From positions 6,696,001-6,760,000 of the forward strand of contig JAHLEZ010000001.1 of assembly GCA_020726505.1 (NCBI GenBank): a stretch of DNA of 64,000 bases, read 5' to 3'. The DNA is from Leptodontidium sp. MPI-SDFR-AT-0119 (lineage: Eukaryota > Ascomycota > Leotiomycetes > Helotiales > Leptodontidiaceae). A model generated the notes under the pieces. It had not been told where the DNA came from and searched no databases. It saw only the letters and a list, made by a program, of their open reading frames with translations. The translations under genes were made by a program, and so were the position numbers. Positions 43,759-54,552 of the stretch are shown here, piece by piece; positions within the stretch are counted from its first letter, which is position 1; each line of letters starts with the position of its first letter.

Positions 43759-46084
43759 ACTGCACCCGTAGTTCGGTCGCCGAGCGGCAAAGGATCACAG
43801 GCTGAGAGCTTGATCGGTCACAAGGAGTTGTGGTACGAGTTTCTTCGAAGACTGAAGACTTTTATGAGGTCCCAACTTGCCTTCAATTGCAGATCGGAAC
43901 GCGGCAGCGCCGCCTAAGTATCCATTCGGACACATTCCTTTACTGCTGGGCACTGTTAGTTCCTAGTTGTGTTCCTCAGATGACCTACGTTTCTTTCTGA
44001 CTTAGGCTGTATCTAATATAGCCTCTCTCCCAGCCCCATTCAGTCTCTTTCAGCTTCGCCTGTGAAAGTGACGATTCGCGTTATCTGAGATGAAAAAAGA
44101 GCGTTTGGAGGATTGAAGGTCCACAATGAAGGATTTCAGATGTCCATCGCGCCACAATATGTGTCTAATGAATATCTGACGTCGGCTCTTAACTTGTTCT
44201 ACTGAGCGCGAGAGTAAGATCTCGTTTTGCCGGACAAAATCCAGAGGATCTTCTCGAGCTCTGCTTTCTCTTATGAGACTGGAAATATTCATGTTTAGGA
44301 CGTCCTGGCCTGCTCCCAAGGCCCCATCGTCGCTCCAAAACAGCAGGGGGGGAAGAAGAAGAAGAACAAGGGCAGACTGATTCAGAGTTGCAAGTATCTG
44401 TGTTATGATATTCTTAGAAGGGAGAGAATTTACAAGATCCCAATAGCCTTCCTTCGTGAGTCAGAACGTACAAGCGCTTCTTCGGCATGTAATTCTGCTG
44501 CTCCTAAAGTAGGATATTCACCCGGCTATAGCGAAGATTGCAGAGAATCAGCTAACAGGTCCTAGAGACAACCACCCAGCCTATACCCCCTCTCGGCATA
44601 GAAGCCTTTCAGCTCTATCTTCGTCTTTTCCAATATCCGATATATTGAGTTGTACAAGAAAAAGCTGTGCAGCCGAGGAGATCGTACAGACTTGCAAGCC
44701 TTCTTGTCGGGATTGACTGGGACGCTTCGGGTTGGATCAGGCTGAGGAGAAACAAGCAAGCTAGGTGGATATTGGTGGTTGCAATTCAACCTTTCGACTT
44801 GGACCTCGATCCTATGGCTTCCTCCGTTTAATACAAGGCATAAGCACTAACGTACGAATGGTGAGAAGTGTATGGCTGGATTGATCAAAACTTTGCATAG
44901 AAGTGTGGGTTGGGAGCTGAATGGAGCTCTGCTCTGCTCTCCATTACTCTGAAGCGAATGTCCGCAGGGCTCTAAATTCACACAGTGAAGTTTTCTTGTC
45001 CTCGAAATTTGTTCTACACAGACTGAAACTTGGCAGATCCGATTCAAAACAGTTGGATATTACTTGTCCTGATAGCTCGATTAGACCACGGGAATTTTCG
45101 AGTTTGTGCTATTACTTAAACTAGGCAAACATATCTCAACTTCCCGTTATTGCAAACTCTCTACTATCGCCTAGATGTTTCTTTAAATTCTCTTCATAAG
45201 ACATACATAAACAACATGAGATTTGCAAAGCCCTCCAAGAATCATGTGACATCCTCCTGTGCTGGCATCACAAGGCGCTCCATCCTCAATCCCTGCTCAT
45301 GCATATGCAGGGCATCTCACTCATCCACACCACACCACACCTATCGCGACATGCTCACATGCGAGACTTTCCTTATCTTTGGTGGCTCACACGACCTCAA
45401 CCTTTATCTCTCAAACTAAGAAAGATAAATACATATGCAATCGCCTATCTATCTCGGAATTTAAACTTGTAAACGAAACAAACACTCCATCTCCAAACCC
45501 TCGCATTCCATATCGTCAACTCCAGCTTCAGCTATCAAACCAACCAACCTTAAGTACAAAGAAAAGCTCATATCATGTCTTTCCAAGACTCCTGAAGGTC
45601 GTCGAGGAGTGTTCAATGTCATCATCTTATCACTTGTCGCTTCGCTTCTTCTTGTGGGCGCTTTTGCGTTGGGGTCTTTTGTTATTGTTACTGCTGTTAT
45701 GGGATAGTCTTGTGTCTGGGAGGTTGAGGTGTTGTGTTTATGAAAGGGGCATGATGTAGGGAGGATAAGAGATACCCGGTTTGTTGTCGACTATGTTCAT
45801 CACTCGTGGAATTTGATGTTGCTTTTTCTCGGCCACTTGCTGTATCTGACAACAAAGTCAGCCTTGCTGTGATTTTCTGTGCGCCATGTTGTTAATCTCT
45901 TGAGTTTTCGATGGAAATTCTAGCATCTGCTTTGCAGATGTATTGTATCTTATCCATGATATTTGCTTTCAATAATCAAACTCCAAAGTTTAGAACCAGC
46001 GGTTTGTATTTCTATGTCTCGAGACCACCTTCCTTCCTTCAGTCAAGGGTCTTGTGGAACACCCAGAAAACAAACCGTACATAC
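43759..46084. other. Mostly non-coding, small unsupported ORFs
   Basis: Frames of 66-89 codons (44050-44319 -, 44562-44789 -, 44847-45047 -, 45150-45419 +) have no recognisable domain. One hydrophobic frame at 45.5-45.7 kb is listed separately. The right end is the 3' flank of the NmrA-like pseudogene. Confidence 0.4.
45471..45707 (+). CDS. Possible small single-pass membrane protein exon
   Basis: An open frame without its own ATG ends at TAG 45705. It reads SHSISSTPASAIKP, KTPEGRRGVF, then a long hydrophobic helix (VIILSLVASLLLVGAFALGS, FVIVTAVMG). The basic residues before the helix and the clean end after it look like a real tail-anchored or small membrane protein. It would need an upstream exon or a different start; a plausible ATG (45575) is in another frame. 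Family unknown. Confidence 0.25.
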   Translation, partial: KRNKHSISKPSHSISSTPASAIKPTNLKYKEKLISCLSKTPEGRRGVFNVIILSLVASLLLVGAFALGSFVIVTAVMG

Positions 46085-47544
46085 CTACTTATTCAATTTC
46101 AATAGGTTGTCGAAGATAGTGGCTTTGATGGTGCTCATCTTAAGTACCGCTCTAACCTCCTCATCCATGCTGTTCAGATACCGATCTTGATCCCATTCCG
46201 GACGCCATCTAAGTCGGGGAGCGTTGATTGCGATTATCTCCCCACTAAAGAATCAGTTAGGGGATATTACTTCCCGAGGAAAAAAGTACATTACCTCGAA
46301 GTTTCCATAGCTCGGATGTATGCCAACGGCAAGTCCAGAGCTTCAGCTGCCATTTTATCACTTGGCCATGTGGGAGTTACCACTTCCTTAACTAGACCCC
46401 GAGCATACATCACATCGCTCAAATGCTTCATGACTGTCCACTATGGTGATCTATGCCCTACGACGAAATAGTAGCCTTTTTCTCCGCTTGAGATGGAGTC
46501 CCTAATAAGGATCTTCTCCACCAAGAGACTGTAAAAGTATACCACATCTGAGATATAAGCTGCTGGAGGGTTCTATCGAATTTTGTTTTAGCTCATGGTA
46601 CGACCTGCTTTCGAACTTGCACTGGAGGAGCAAACACCTACGCCCTCTTTGTCCCAGATGTAGACGGTCTTGAGTTTGGTGAAAGCCCGAATGTGGCTTG
46701 GGAGATAGACGGATTGTTTTCGACATTCCCCTGTCCCAATACCATCTGTGGAAAGTATTCAGCTGTCTTCTTTTTCTTCCTTCGAAATTTTCAAGTATTT
46801 AGCAAATGTCACTCACAGAAAAATGGTACAGGGACGATGAAGCTTGCGACGCCCCGTGCTTTGACATGTTCGACGATGAAGATATTGGTCTTTACAAGCA
46901 TGATTAGCTGTTCAGCCTAGTTTCGCAAAATAAATCGTGAGTGCCCCTTATACCACGGACGGGATTGCCCTTCTCAATCACTTTCTCCTTCTCATACACT
47001 GGATCCGTGTCCTTGATCTCACCAAATGGCCATCCTCCCTCTGCAGCGAACATGGTGGTTACTGATGTCTAGAACTGCATTTAGTATTTACCCAGGAAAA
47101 GACCTCTCCCGACTTACATAGATGAAGTACGTTTCCTCCCCGGTTATCTTGTGACGCTGGCCGAGACCATTGATCAAAGCAGATAGCCGACGAGTATCCA
47201 TGGAGCTCGCCGTGTGGATGACAAGATCGGCTGAAGAGAAGATCAGCTACGAACTCTGAAAATTCCGAAATTGGATCATACTCTTGTTTTCAAGCACAGC
47301 TTGAATAACACTCGGTGAGGTCAAGTTTGGTCATGTTGACTCCAAGCTTTGCTGAGGTTTTCACTTGTTCTTCAGAAGGGACAGCAGCACTAATGTTCGA
47401 GCGTTCTATCAGACTATCCTTTCATGTGATGAGACTGGCAAGAATAAACCCTCCGCTATTGGCATGTTAGCTAGGAAAACTTGGCTTTGGTTGAAAATCA
47501 TACATGTGACCAGCAGCGCCAGTTATAAGGATGTTCTTGCCCAT
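46085..47544 (-). pseudogene. NmrA-like / NAD(P)-dependent epimerase-dehydratase pseudogene
   Basis: Minus strand. MGKNILITGAAGH from ATG 47544 continues over an intron to IGGFILASLIT, then TGA (47422-47424). Next come VKTSAKLGVNMTKLDLT, a one-base frame break, VIQAVLENK, an intron, DLVIHTASSMDTRRL, GEETYFI, an intron, FAAEGGWPFGEIKDTDPVYE, further introns, TNIFIVEHVKARGVASFIVP, YLPSHIRAF, KTVYIWDKEG, SDVVYFYSLLVEKIL, GYYFVVGHRSP, TAG (46441-46443), WTVMKHLSDV, and the end PRLRWRPEWDQDRYLNSMDE. This is an extended SDR: a Rossmann GxxGxxG fold modifying an NAD(P)-bound small molecule. Two stops and a frameshift kill it. It is divergent from the Zn2Cys6 pseudogene. Confidence 0.78.
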
Positions 47545-48136
47545 GATGAACGACGATAGAATTGCGAGGAACAATTAAGAGGGAAATTAAATCTGACGAA
47601 CTTACTATCGAAAGAGCAGAGGCAACGGGGACTTATATATAACGCTTGTGGGAATGAGCTTTGAAGATTTCCGTCGGGAAGTGTCTTCCTGGGACCGCTT
47701 CCGACCTCATCGGGAGGAGGAAGGCAGTACATACCAACCAATCGAAACTCCAACGGAAGCAAAGCCATGATTAAGCATAATGAATCCCTTGTATTTCCTA
47801 TAAAATTCCTCGCAGTACAGCTCTTCTCCAACGAAGCAATGCATATCGGCTTGATACAAGCCCGATGAGCCTAAACCAAATACGGGGATATTTGCGCAAG
47901 CTCGCCAAACCCCACGTGAGAAATAGGGGTGATTTATAAGCTGGCCAAATAATTCCTCCTCTTCTGTCTTGTCACTCTTAAAGCACGGTTATATGTGCGA
48001 GCCGCTTCGTTTCTTCTTTCTAGAAATAGTATAAAATGTGCGAGCTTCTTCATTCGTTGCACTTTTACCTTCCACTCGGCTGACATTCTCCAGTTCCCAT
48101 CTCGTCTGACCCTAACGGATTTATCTAACCCACAAG
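47545..48136. promoter_or_regulatory. Divergent promoter of the NmrA-like and Zn2Cys6 pseudogenes
   Basis: A 592-bp shared upstream region between two dead genes pointing away from each other. Such head-to-head regulator/enzyme pairs are common in fungal metabolic clusters. No operator is identifiable. Confidence 0.35.
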
Positions 48137-49948
48137 ATGGGAGTCTTGAGCAAAGGATGTAGGAACTGTAAGAAGATAAAGGTCAAGTGCGACGGGGAAC
48201 TACCAAGTTGCACTCGATGCCTAAATATGGGAATGTAAATGGCCTCAGGGAAATCTGAGTGGCGCCTTCCGTTCCGCCCCAGCAGCTTTCGGGAACGGAG
48301 AAAGCAAGAGATAGTTCGCCCTTAGAATATTGATAGAGCTACTTACTTACTTGGGGATGTTTTAGTGACTGTGTGTTCCACGCTCAACGCCCGAGATTTG
48401 TGAACGAGAATCCTCGCATCCGGCGATCAGTCGCTGTAGGCCAGGCACAGCTTGAAGAAGCCTCGATGAGATCAAAATCTGGTTGCCGCTTCAATTGCTC
48501 AAACCAACGCCGAGGTCTCGGATGGTAGACTCGTATTCCGCTGTAACTAAGGAAATACCGCTTGTTACTTTCAAGGATGATATTCTCATGTCATTCTTGG
48601 CATTTAAGTTGTTAGGTCGAGGTAGAGAGGGAGACGATTGTCAATATTCGCTGCAGTGGTATGTTGAAATCTCAGATATCCTCTTTCGATCCTCGCTTCA
48701 TGTGTTCTTTGATTGATTTGTTTCACGATATATCGCCCAAAAATTGATCTTGACCTAGTGGATTACCCACAAGATGGCTTGCCAAGAAACCTCACGAAAA
48801 TCAACACAAGTCCTGGCATACATTGGCCGCCATTGTTTTCGGACAGGCGCATAGTATGCATGACTTTATAACTAGCGTATATATGCTCTATAGTCAAGCT
48901 CTTTCGGATATCCGTAGCGAGCTTTCTACTGCCGAACGGCGTCTCTCAGATGAGACACTCGCGTCGATGACAGCTCTTTACATGTTCGAGGTAAGCTACA
49001 GACATCTTTGGTTTACGATTTCTTTAAAAATTGAAAGGAAATTTTAATAACTCTATTCCCAGATGCTGGTTTCGAAAACAGAACGAGAGTGGATGTCTCA
49101 TGTAAATGGCATTGGTGTACTACTGGAGTTGAGAGGTCCGTCACTGTACAAACCATCTAATATGAAAGGGATATTCTTGGAACATCGCATCATGCTAGTA
49201 ATTAATCTATTCTAAAAGGAACAAGTACTTGTCTCTAAAAAGATACAGGTTGGAAAATCAATCATATCTCGTCAACCAACGTTTCTTCAAAGTCCCATCT
49301 GGAAAACAGTGCCTTGGGAAGACGACCCCGCATCCAAGTCTGATATCGATTACCTCGTGGATATCGGTGCTGATGTCAGCCATTACAATTCCGACCTCCA
49401 AGATTTGAATGGAGATCTTAGCCAGGAGCTCAAGTATCTTCACCCTGTGGATGTTGCCAGCTCTATCGAAGAACTCAATACCTGGTGGCGGCAGTGTGAA
49501 GCAGAGCACCCCCACGCTGCTACTGTCACCTCAACGGCCAACTCGCCACTCTTTCCTATTATTCTAGAATACGACACTTTCTGGGAAGCATTCACAATAT
49601 GTTTCCACAACGCCATGCGGATCTTGCTCCTCCAATTCTGGGGTGCACTCAAACCGTTCTCTACTTTCCACTCTATTCTTCTGGACGAACAAAACAGCAC
49701 GGCTCTGCTCGGCATAACTTCTAATACCAGAGGGCTGATATAGCTATAGGATGTCTCGTCGCTTCGTTTATACGTTTAGCTTTCTCGTCATTTCGGATGT
49801 CGCTTATGGATGTTTTGATAGGGAGTCTAGGGAAGCGAGATGGATTTCTGAGCATGGCTGGGCTGGGCTTCAAAGTTTGGATGTTATGGAGGATGCGAAT
49901 CTCTTGCAGGTGTTGCTGCCTTTGAGGCACATCAAAATAGGAAAATGA
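48137..49948 (+). pseudogene. Zn(II)2Cys6 transcription factor pseudogene
   Basis: ATG 48137 opens MGVLSKGCRNCKKIKVKCDG and LPSCTRCLNMG, five of the six zinc-cluster cysteines. A one-base loss then gives TAA at 48236; the sixth Cys (ECKWPQG) is in the next frame. Later segments match the middle and C-terminal part of Fungal_trans_2-type regulators: VTFKDDILMSFLAFKLLGRG near 48.6 kb, FGQAHSMHDFITSVYMLYSQ and ETLASMTALYMFE (48.83-48.99 kb), REWMSHVNGIGVLLELRGPS near 49.1 kb, then 49300-49740 with YDTFWEAFTICFHNAMRILL, and CFDRESREARWISEHGW to 49948. Several stops and frame changes remain after allowing for introns, so it is inactive. Its living counterpart would be a nuclear DNA-binding regulator, perhaps of the divergent gene. 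Confidence 0.75.
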
Positions 49949-50421
49949 TGTGTCTGATGCCGTCGCTCGTATATAAACTAGGTTTTAGGGTGAAGGGCAA
50001 ATGAAAGGATGGGATCCAGTTTGGCGTAGTGGACGAACAGAGACAGTACCTTTTTCAAGCTTTTTCAACCCAAAAGTCCGGCGTGGTTAGACTGCCCGAT
50101 GCCGACAAAGGCAGAACAAAATACAACTGGCCGAGTCGTAATTTACATCTTATTTTCATGCATATCTTAACTTCGATAAGAACTATCATGGATAACGTGG
50201 CTGACATCTAGATTTATTGAAGCGGGCTGCTGTAGATCGAGCTTCGGCTAAGCCCCTTTTAAGCCGCGCCAACCGGCGAGGATGAGGGCATGGTATCAAA
50301 CAAAAACATTGTAAAGATAACTTCAATTGTTATCTGAAAAGAAGAGTATATACAGATAAATAAATATAATGTGCAAGAATTCGCAACTGACAAGCCCCCA
50401 CGCCATCCGTTTTCCATACAA
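49949..50421. other. Convergent intergenic region
   Basis: Between the transcription factor pseudogene (+) and the PL9 lyase gene (-). No gene is supported; it holds the 3' flank of the lyase gene. Confidence 0.5.
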
Positions 50422-51695
50422 TTACCAATAAGTAGTCGCTCCAATGGCCGCTCCGCTGGTAGGAATCAAGAAATCACTTCCCACAACCTTGCCATTACTA
50501 GCTCTAGCACCAGTAACAGCAGATGAGCTGGTGCTCTTGAAGCTGGCATCATTCCATGTCCCACTTTGCCAGCTGTTGCCGGTCTGTGTCTGGGTTCCGC
50601 TGAAGCTGGTCTGGCTGTTGGCATTGTTGACTGCGATGTTGGCCTTGAGGGTTGACGTTGCAGTTGCCATCTTGAAGCCCGAGTCACCATTCTTCCAGGC
50701 TGTGTTGCGGGTCAAGACGAAGTTGCCAGGCTGGCTGTTGTCCGTAAAGCCCTTAGCTGCGTTGGAGAAGGCAATGCAGTTGGTGATTACGTGGTTGGCT
50801 GGGCCCTTGTCCGCTGCGTCACCTCCACCGAGCTTGAATCCGTTTCCGTCACCTTGGAAATCCGAGAATCCCCAGCTGCTAAACGTTAGAATGAATTCGT
50901 AAAACTTTTCGAGGGAATTGCATACCGGTTGACACCATTGCCCCATGAGATGGTATCTTCGATGGTGATACCAGACTTGAACTCCCAAAGGTCGAGGCCA
51001 TCATCGACGTTGTTCCAAAGTCTAGCTCCCTTAAGGATGTTTCCTTCTCCACTTCCCTCCTTGCAGGCGAATCCGTCGGCACTCTCTCCGTTCTTGCGGG
51101 GATCGCGGTTTCCGTAGGAATCGAGGTAGAGGATGGTGTTCTTAGCAGATGCACCTTGCATCTGGAAGCCAGTCTCGTAGTTATCACGGGTGATCAGACG
51201 CTCGTAGTAGTTGTTGGAGCTGTCGACGGCGTAAACACCATATGGGCCGTTGATCAACCTGCACGCATGTCAACAAGTATTCGAACATCCGTCCGAGATA
51301 TCTTACTCCAATCCATAAAACTTCCAGTAGTTTGCTTTCTCAATGTGCAAGATACCACGGCTTGCAGCCGGAAGACTGGCATCAAGAGCAGCGGGTGTGT
51401 ATGGAAGACCCTCACCATCGATAATGACCTTCTCGCCAGAGTAAGACGACAGAGTAATTGGTGCAGAAGCAGTTCCACTCTTGGACTTGATCTGGATGTT
51501 GGTAGTAGGCGAGTATGTTCCAGCACGCAGATAAATCGTGTCGCCAGCAACAGCTTTGTTCACTGCGACTTGAATAGATTTGTAGGGAGCGGCGAGTGTG
51601 CCAGCAGCCGAATCCGAACCAGACGGCGAGACGTAAAAAGTAGCGCTGAAAGCCGCATTGGCGGAGATCAGGACGAGGAAAAGGTTGGACAGCAT
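50422..51695 (-). CDS. Secreted pectate lyase, polysaccharide lyase family 9
   Basis: Three exons, 51695-51307, 51258-50926 and 50878-50422; introns of 48 and 47 bp with GTAAGA/GTATGC donors and CAG/TAG acceptors in agreeing phases; 392 residues. ATG 51695 begins a signal peptide (MLSNLFLVLISANAAFSA) followed by the PL9 start TFYVSPSGSDSAAGTLAAPY. The right-handed beta-helix core has AVAGDTIYLRAGTYS, ADGFACKEGSG, the calcium-site cluster NVDDGLDLWEF and GDGNGFKLGG with the expected catalytic Lys. The family cleaves polygalacturonate by beta-elimination outside the cell, so a role in plant cell-wall breakdown is likely. The frame is intact and of normal length. Confidence 0.9.
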
Positions 51696-52521
51696 TTTGA
51701 AACGAAAAGACAACACAACGCAGGGGATCGGAGAATGGAACGAATGGCAGGTTTTGAAGTAAAAGGGGAGAACCTGGAGAAACAGAACTGGTTAGGGGAC
51801 TTGGAAACACTTCTTTATATCATTGCCAAACATGACTCTGGTTGGTGAAGATTAAGGAGACTGTAATTTCTCCATCAACCCACCTACACTATATCTCAAG
51901 TGAGGCTTTGGAGATGGGATGTGGATGGCTTAATATTTCACCGGAGAGGAGGGAGCACTTGGTCGCTTGGCGAGTTGACCCCTGAGCTAGAACCCCGCAT
52001 GGAGTTCCCCGATCCCACAAACCAGATGACATGCAGCTACTCCAATGCAACCTCGCACTCCAAAACATTTATATTCCGAGCTACAGTACCACTATTGCCA
52101 GTTTCCGTGTAACATGTTTCTCCGTTTTCTCTCTCTTCATTCTTCTGAAAAGGGAGGTGAAGTTCCAAGAACCGAACTTCCCGACAACAATCCTCGTGGG
52201 ATTTGGCCGCGCCAAGTTACCAAGCCGGACGCTTGACTACCAAATTTCCCATCTCGAAACAATTAACTTCGACAAAAGGACAAGCAATCTGGGAATTGCT
52301 CGGACGAGAATCCATCACGGGGGAAGCTTGAATCTGGCACACCTTGGCTCGGTTGACAAGTGGATAGTAGCAACATCGGACGATTCGGAGTCCAGAGTCC
52401 AGACTCGCCATCCAGAAAGCTAATATCGAGTAACCTTATATGATCTCGCGGACCTGCCTTCTATCTCCACTTGTATTATTTCCTTCGTGTTGGGGAGAGG
52501 TTGTGGTTGAAGAAGAGGATT
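51696..52521. other. Intergenic, promoter of the PL9 gene
   Basis: The 5' flank of the lyase gene and 3' flank of the methyltransferase gene. A TTTATATC TATA-like box near 51813 lies about 115 bp upstream of the lyase ATG. No coding support otherwise. Confidence 0.4.
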
Positions 52522-53358
52522 TTAACTCGGCTCCCGTACAATGATGTATTGTCGTTCTTCGGGCTTGCACTGCTCGTTTTTCGGTTGAAATGTATCAATC
52601 CTCTCCCATACGATTTCCAGACCCATCAAAGTAAGGAAATTCCTCTGCCCTTCAGCGCTCATCATCATAATCGGAACCATGTCACCCATAAGCGGAACAT
52701 CGTACCCCTCAACATACGACTTCGTCTCGTCGTACACGGATTCATCTTCAACATAACTATCACTCGGCATCTGGCCCAGCACTAACAATCCACCTGGCTG
52801 CAATAAACCCACAAACCTAAAGACCGCATCATGGAAATCTCTATACGACAGCCGCATATGAGCGAATATCATGAATACGCCAGCGAACGTCCCCGATGGC
52901 GTATAAGTAACCATGTCGGAGACGCTGAAGTCGCCTTTCACTCGACTTCTCGCAAGCGCGACCATGACCACGAAGAGGTTGGCTTTGGAGAGCATTGAGG
53001 AGACGGGAATACCAGTGCCGCACCCTACATCGAGGACTTTGCTGGAGGGGTGAAGAAGAAAGATTGCGTGTGTGATGCAGGATTTTTTAATTTTGTTGTC
53101 TGCGTATGCGTTTTCGTACTCGATATTCAGGGCCTCGAACACCTCTAGCCCCGCGAGGGAGCCTTGTGTCGGCATCAGGAGTGGAAGGCTAGCAGAATTA
53201 CGGTTGATGGTGAGTGTCTTTAAATATCTGATATTATGGCGTTGGTCAAGTTGATTTGGGAATTCGCGCTTCGAAGTCTCGAGTAGCTGTGTTCGAAGAG
53301 ATTGGGATGTTACGTGAGATTGCCAAGCGGCGATGATCTGCCTTGCTGACTCGTGCAT
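52522..53358 (-). CDS. SAM-dependent methyltransferase, acidic loop apparently deleted
   Basis: The ATG at 53358 (MHESARQIIAAWQSHVTSQS) gives 278 residues. Motif I is clear (SSKVLDVGCGTGIPVSSML). It is followed by SKANLFVVMVALARSRVKGD, where related enzymes have a beta-strand ending in an acidic residue that binds the SAM ribose (GxxVTGxDxSxxM). That stretch looks shortened by several residues and no acid remains. Later motifs are normal: FAGVFMIFAHMRLSYRDFHD, LLQPGGLLVLGQMPSDSYV and a C-terminal EIVWERIDTFQPKNEQ. It is class I, small-molecule type, probably cytosolic. The gap may impair SAM binding. A few extra upstream codons are open but start with TTG. Confidence 0.7.
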   Translation of the reverse strand: MHESARQIIAAWQSHVTSQSLRTQLLETSKREFPNQLDQRHNIRYLKTLTINRNSASLPLLMPTQGSLAGLEVFEALNIEYENAYADNKIKKSCITHAIFLLHPSSKVLDVGCGTGIPVSSMLSKANLFVVMVALARSRVKGDFSVSDMVTYTPSGTFAGVFMIFAHMRLSYRDFHDAVFRFVGLLQPGGLLVLGQMPSDSYVEDESVYDETKSYVEGYDVPLMGDMVPIMMMSAEGQRNFLTLMGLEIVWERIDTFQPKNEQCKPEERQYIIVREPS

Positions 53359-53953
53359 GAAGCCTGCAGAGAGGGAGCCAGTGAAGCCACCAATGAAAGT
53401 ACTAGGTAAGCATGGCAGACTGTGATGCCCATTTTCCTCCAGAAGAAGAGAGTTGTCGGAGACAGATGACAATGATAGACAAGTGACACTAACAAAATGA
53501 AAGTTGAAACATCGAAGGGCCTCGTTTCCGAGCAGGGCACCTCACTTCAGTTTGCTGTCCTGGTAGGGGAGATTTCCTGGCCAAATTTCTGCTCGTAAAA
53601 CCCTGGCCGGAAGGTATCGAATCGGTTCTTGTTTTGTCTGGCCCAGCTCAAGAGTGCTTCAAGCGCTTGATTCTTCAAACTCGATGCAAGAGCCTCCTCT
53701 ATTTCTCCATAGAGAACTCCCTCGTCAATCTTAACAAGTCTATTCTCGTAGCAATCGTTTGCATTGTTATAATCATCGTTTTAATCCAGCGGAATCGTCT
53801 TCGGGAGTATCAGTCTGAACAGCTATTTTGCGTTCCTTTCCCTTTTTCTCTTTGCCCACTGAAATGCAGCTGAATTCACTCCTTTTGAAGACACAAAATT
53901 CCCTCGACGCTGGTTGAAGGCATCGACCGTAGCCGGCAAGGTTTCGCAGAGAA
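53359..53953. other. Intergenic
   Basis: Between the methyltransferase start and the 3' end of the small secreted-type gene. No supported coding sequence is seen. Confidence 0.4.
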
Positions 53954-54394
53954 TCACATTTTACTCCAGGCCAGGCACGATGTGGAACGTCTCAATGATT
54001 CGAGAATTGGAGGGTACGCATCCTGGATCTGGCTGTGGAGATCCAAATGATGATCGCTCCACGAGCTCGTGTGGCACTGGTAGGCATTGAGCTGGTTGTG
54101 GAAAGAAACCGTAAGCCGAACGGTGCCGCTTGTGGTGATGGTAGAGCAGCCGGCAAATTGTATTGTCTTCGTCTCGAGGTGGTTGATATGTTCGCCTGCA
54201 CTCCCTCCGGAATGACTGACCAAGTTGAGATCAGCTCCAGTGTCGGGTAAGACCCACAACACGCCCAAAATGATAGGCGACAACGACGACAGCTAAAATA
54301 GCCCTCGTTCTCGGAGGATGTTAGATCCGCGAGTCTCAGATTGTGCTGGCGTCTAGAAATACACACCGAACGAGGCAAACTTCATTGATGTCAT
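53954..54394 (-). CDS. Putative small secreted protein
   Basis: A two-exon model: 54394-54365 (MTSMKFASFG) and 54292-53954, with a 72-bp intron (GTGTAT...TTTTAG) in phase zero, gives 122 residues. The joined N-terminus continues LSSLSPIILGVLWVLP, a hydrophobic stretch that could be a signal peptide. The mature part contains TKTIQFAGCSTITTSGTVRL, TVSFHNQLNAYQCHTSSW and a C-terminal Cys, suggesting a small disulfide-bearing beta-rich protein. I do not recognise a family. Length and features would fit an effector-like or cell-surface protein. The model rests on splice logic only. Confidence 0.4.
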
Positions 54395-54510
54395 TTTGTC
54401 AGCGCTGAAGTCTGCCTCGCGAGCTGATGGGCCGAGGCTTTCCGTAGCCTGACCATATCGTGATCATTGGAATCCATTTCTTCACATCCTCTTCCTCCAT
54501 CAAACATCGA

Positions 54511-54520
54511 CATATATAGA
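54511..54520 (+). promoter_or_regulatory. TATA-like element of the deoxyribosyltransferase-like gene
   Basis: CATATATAGA lies about 42 bp upstream of the ATG at 54553 in a short leader. The spacing suggests a core promoter with a very short 5' UTR. Confidence 0.35.
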
Positions 54521-54552
54521 CGGCCAATATTTCACATCGCACTCGCACCAGA

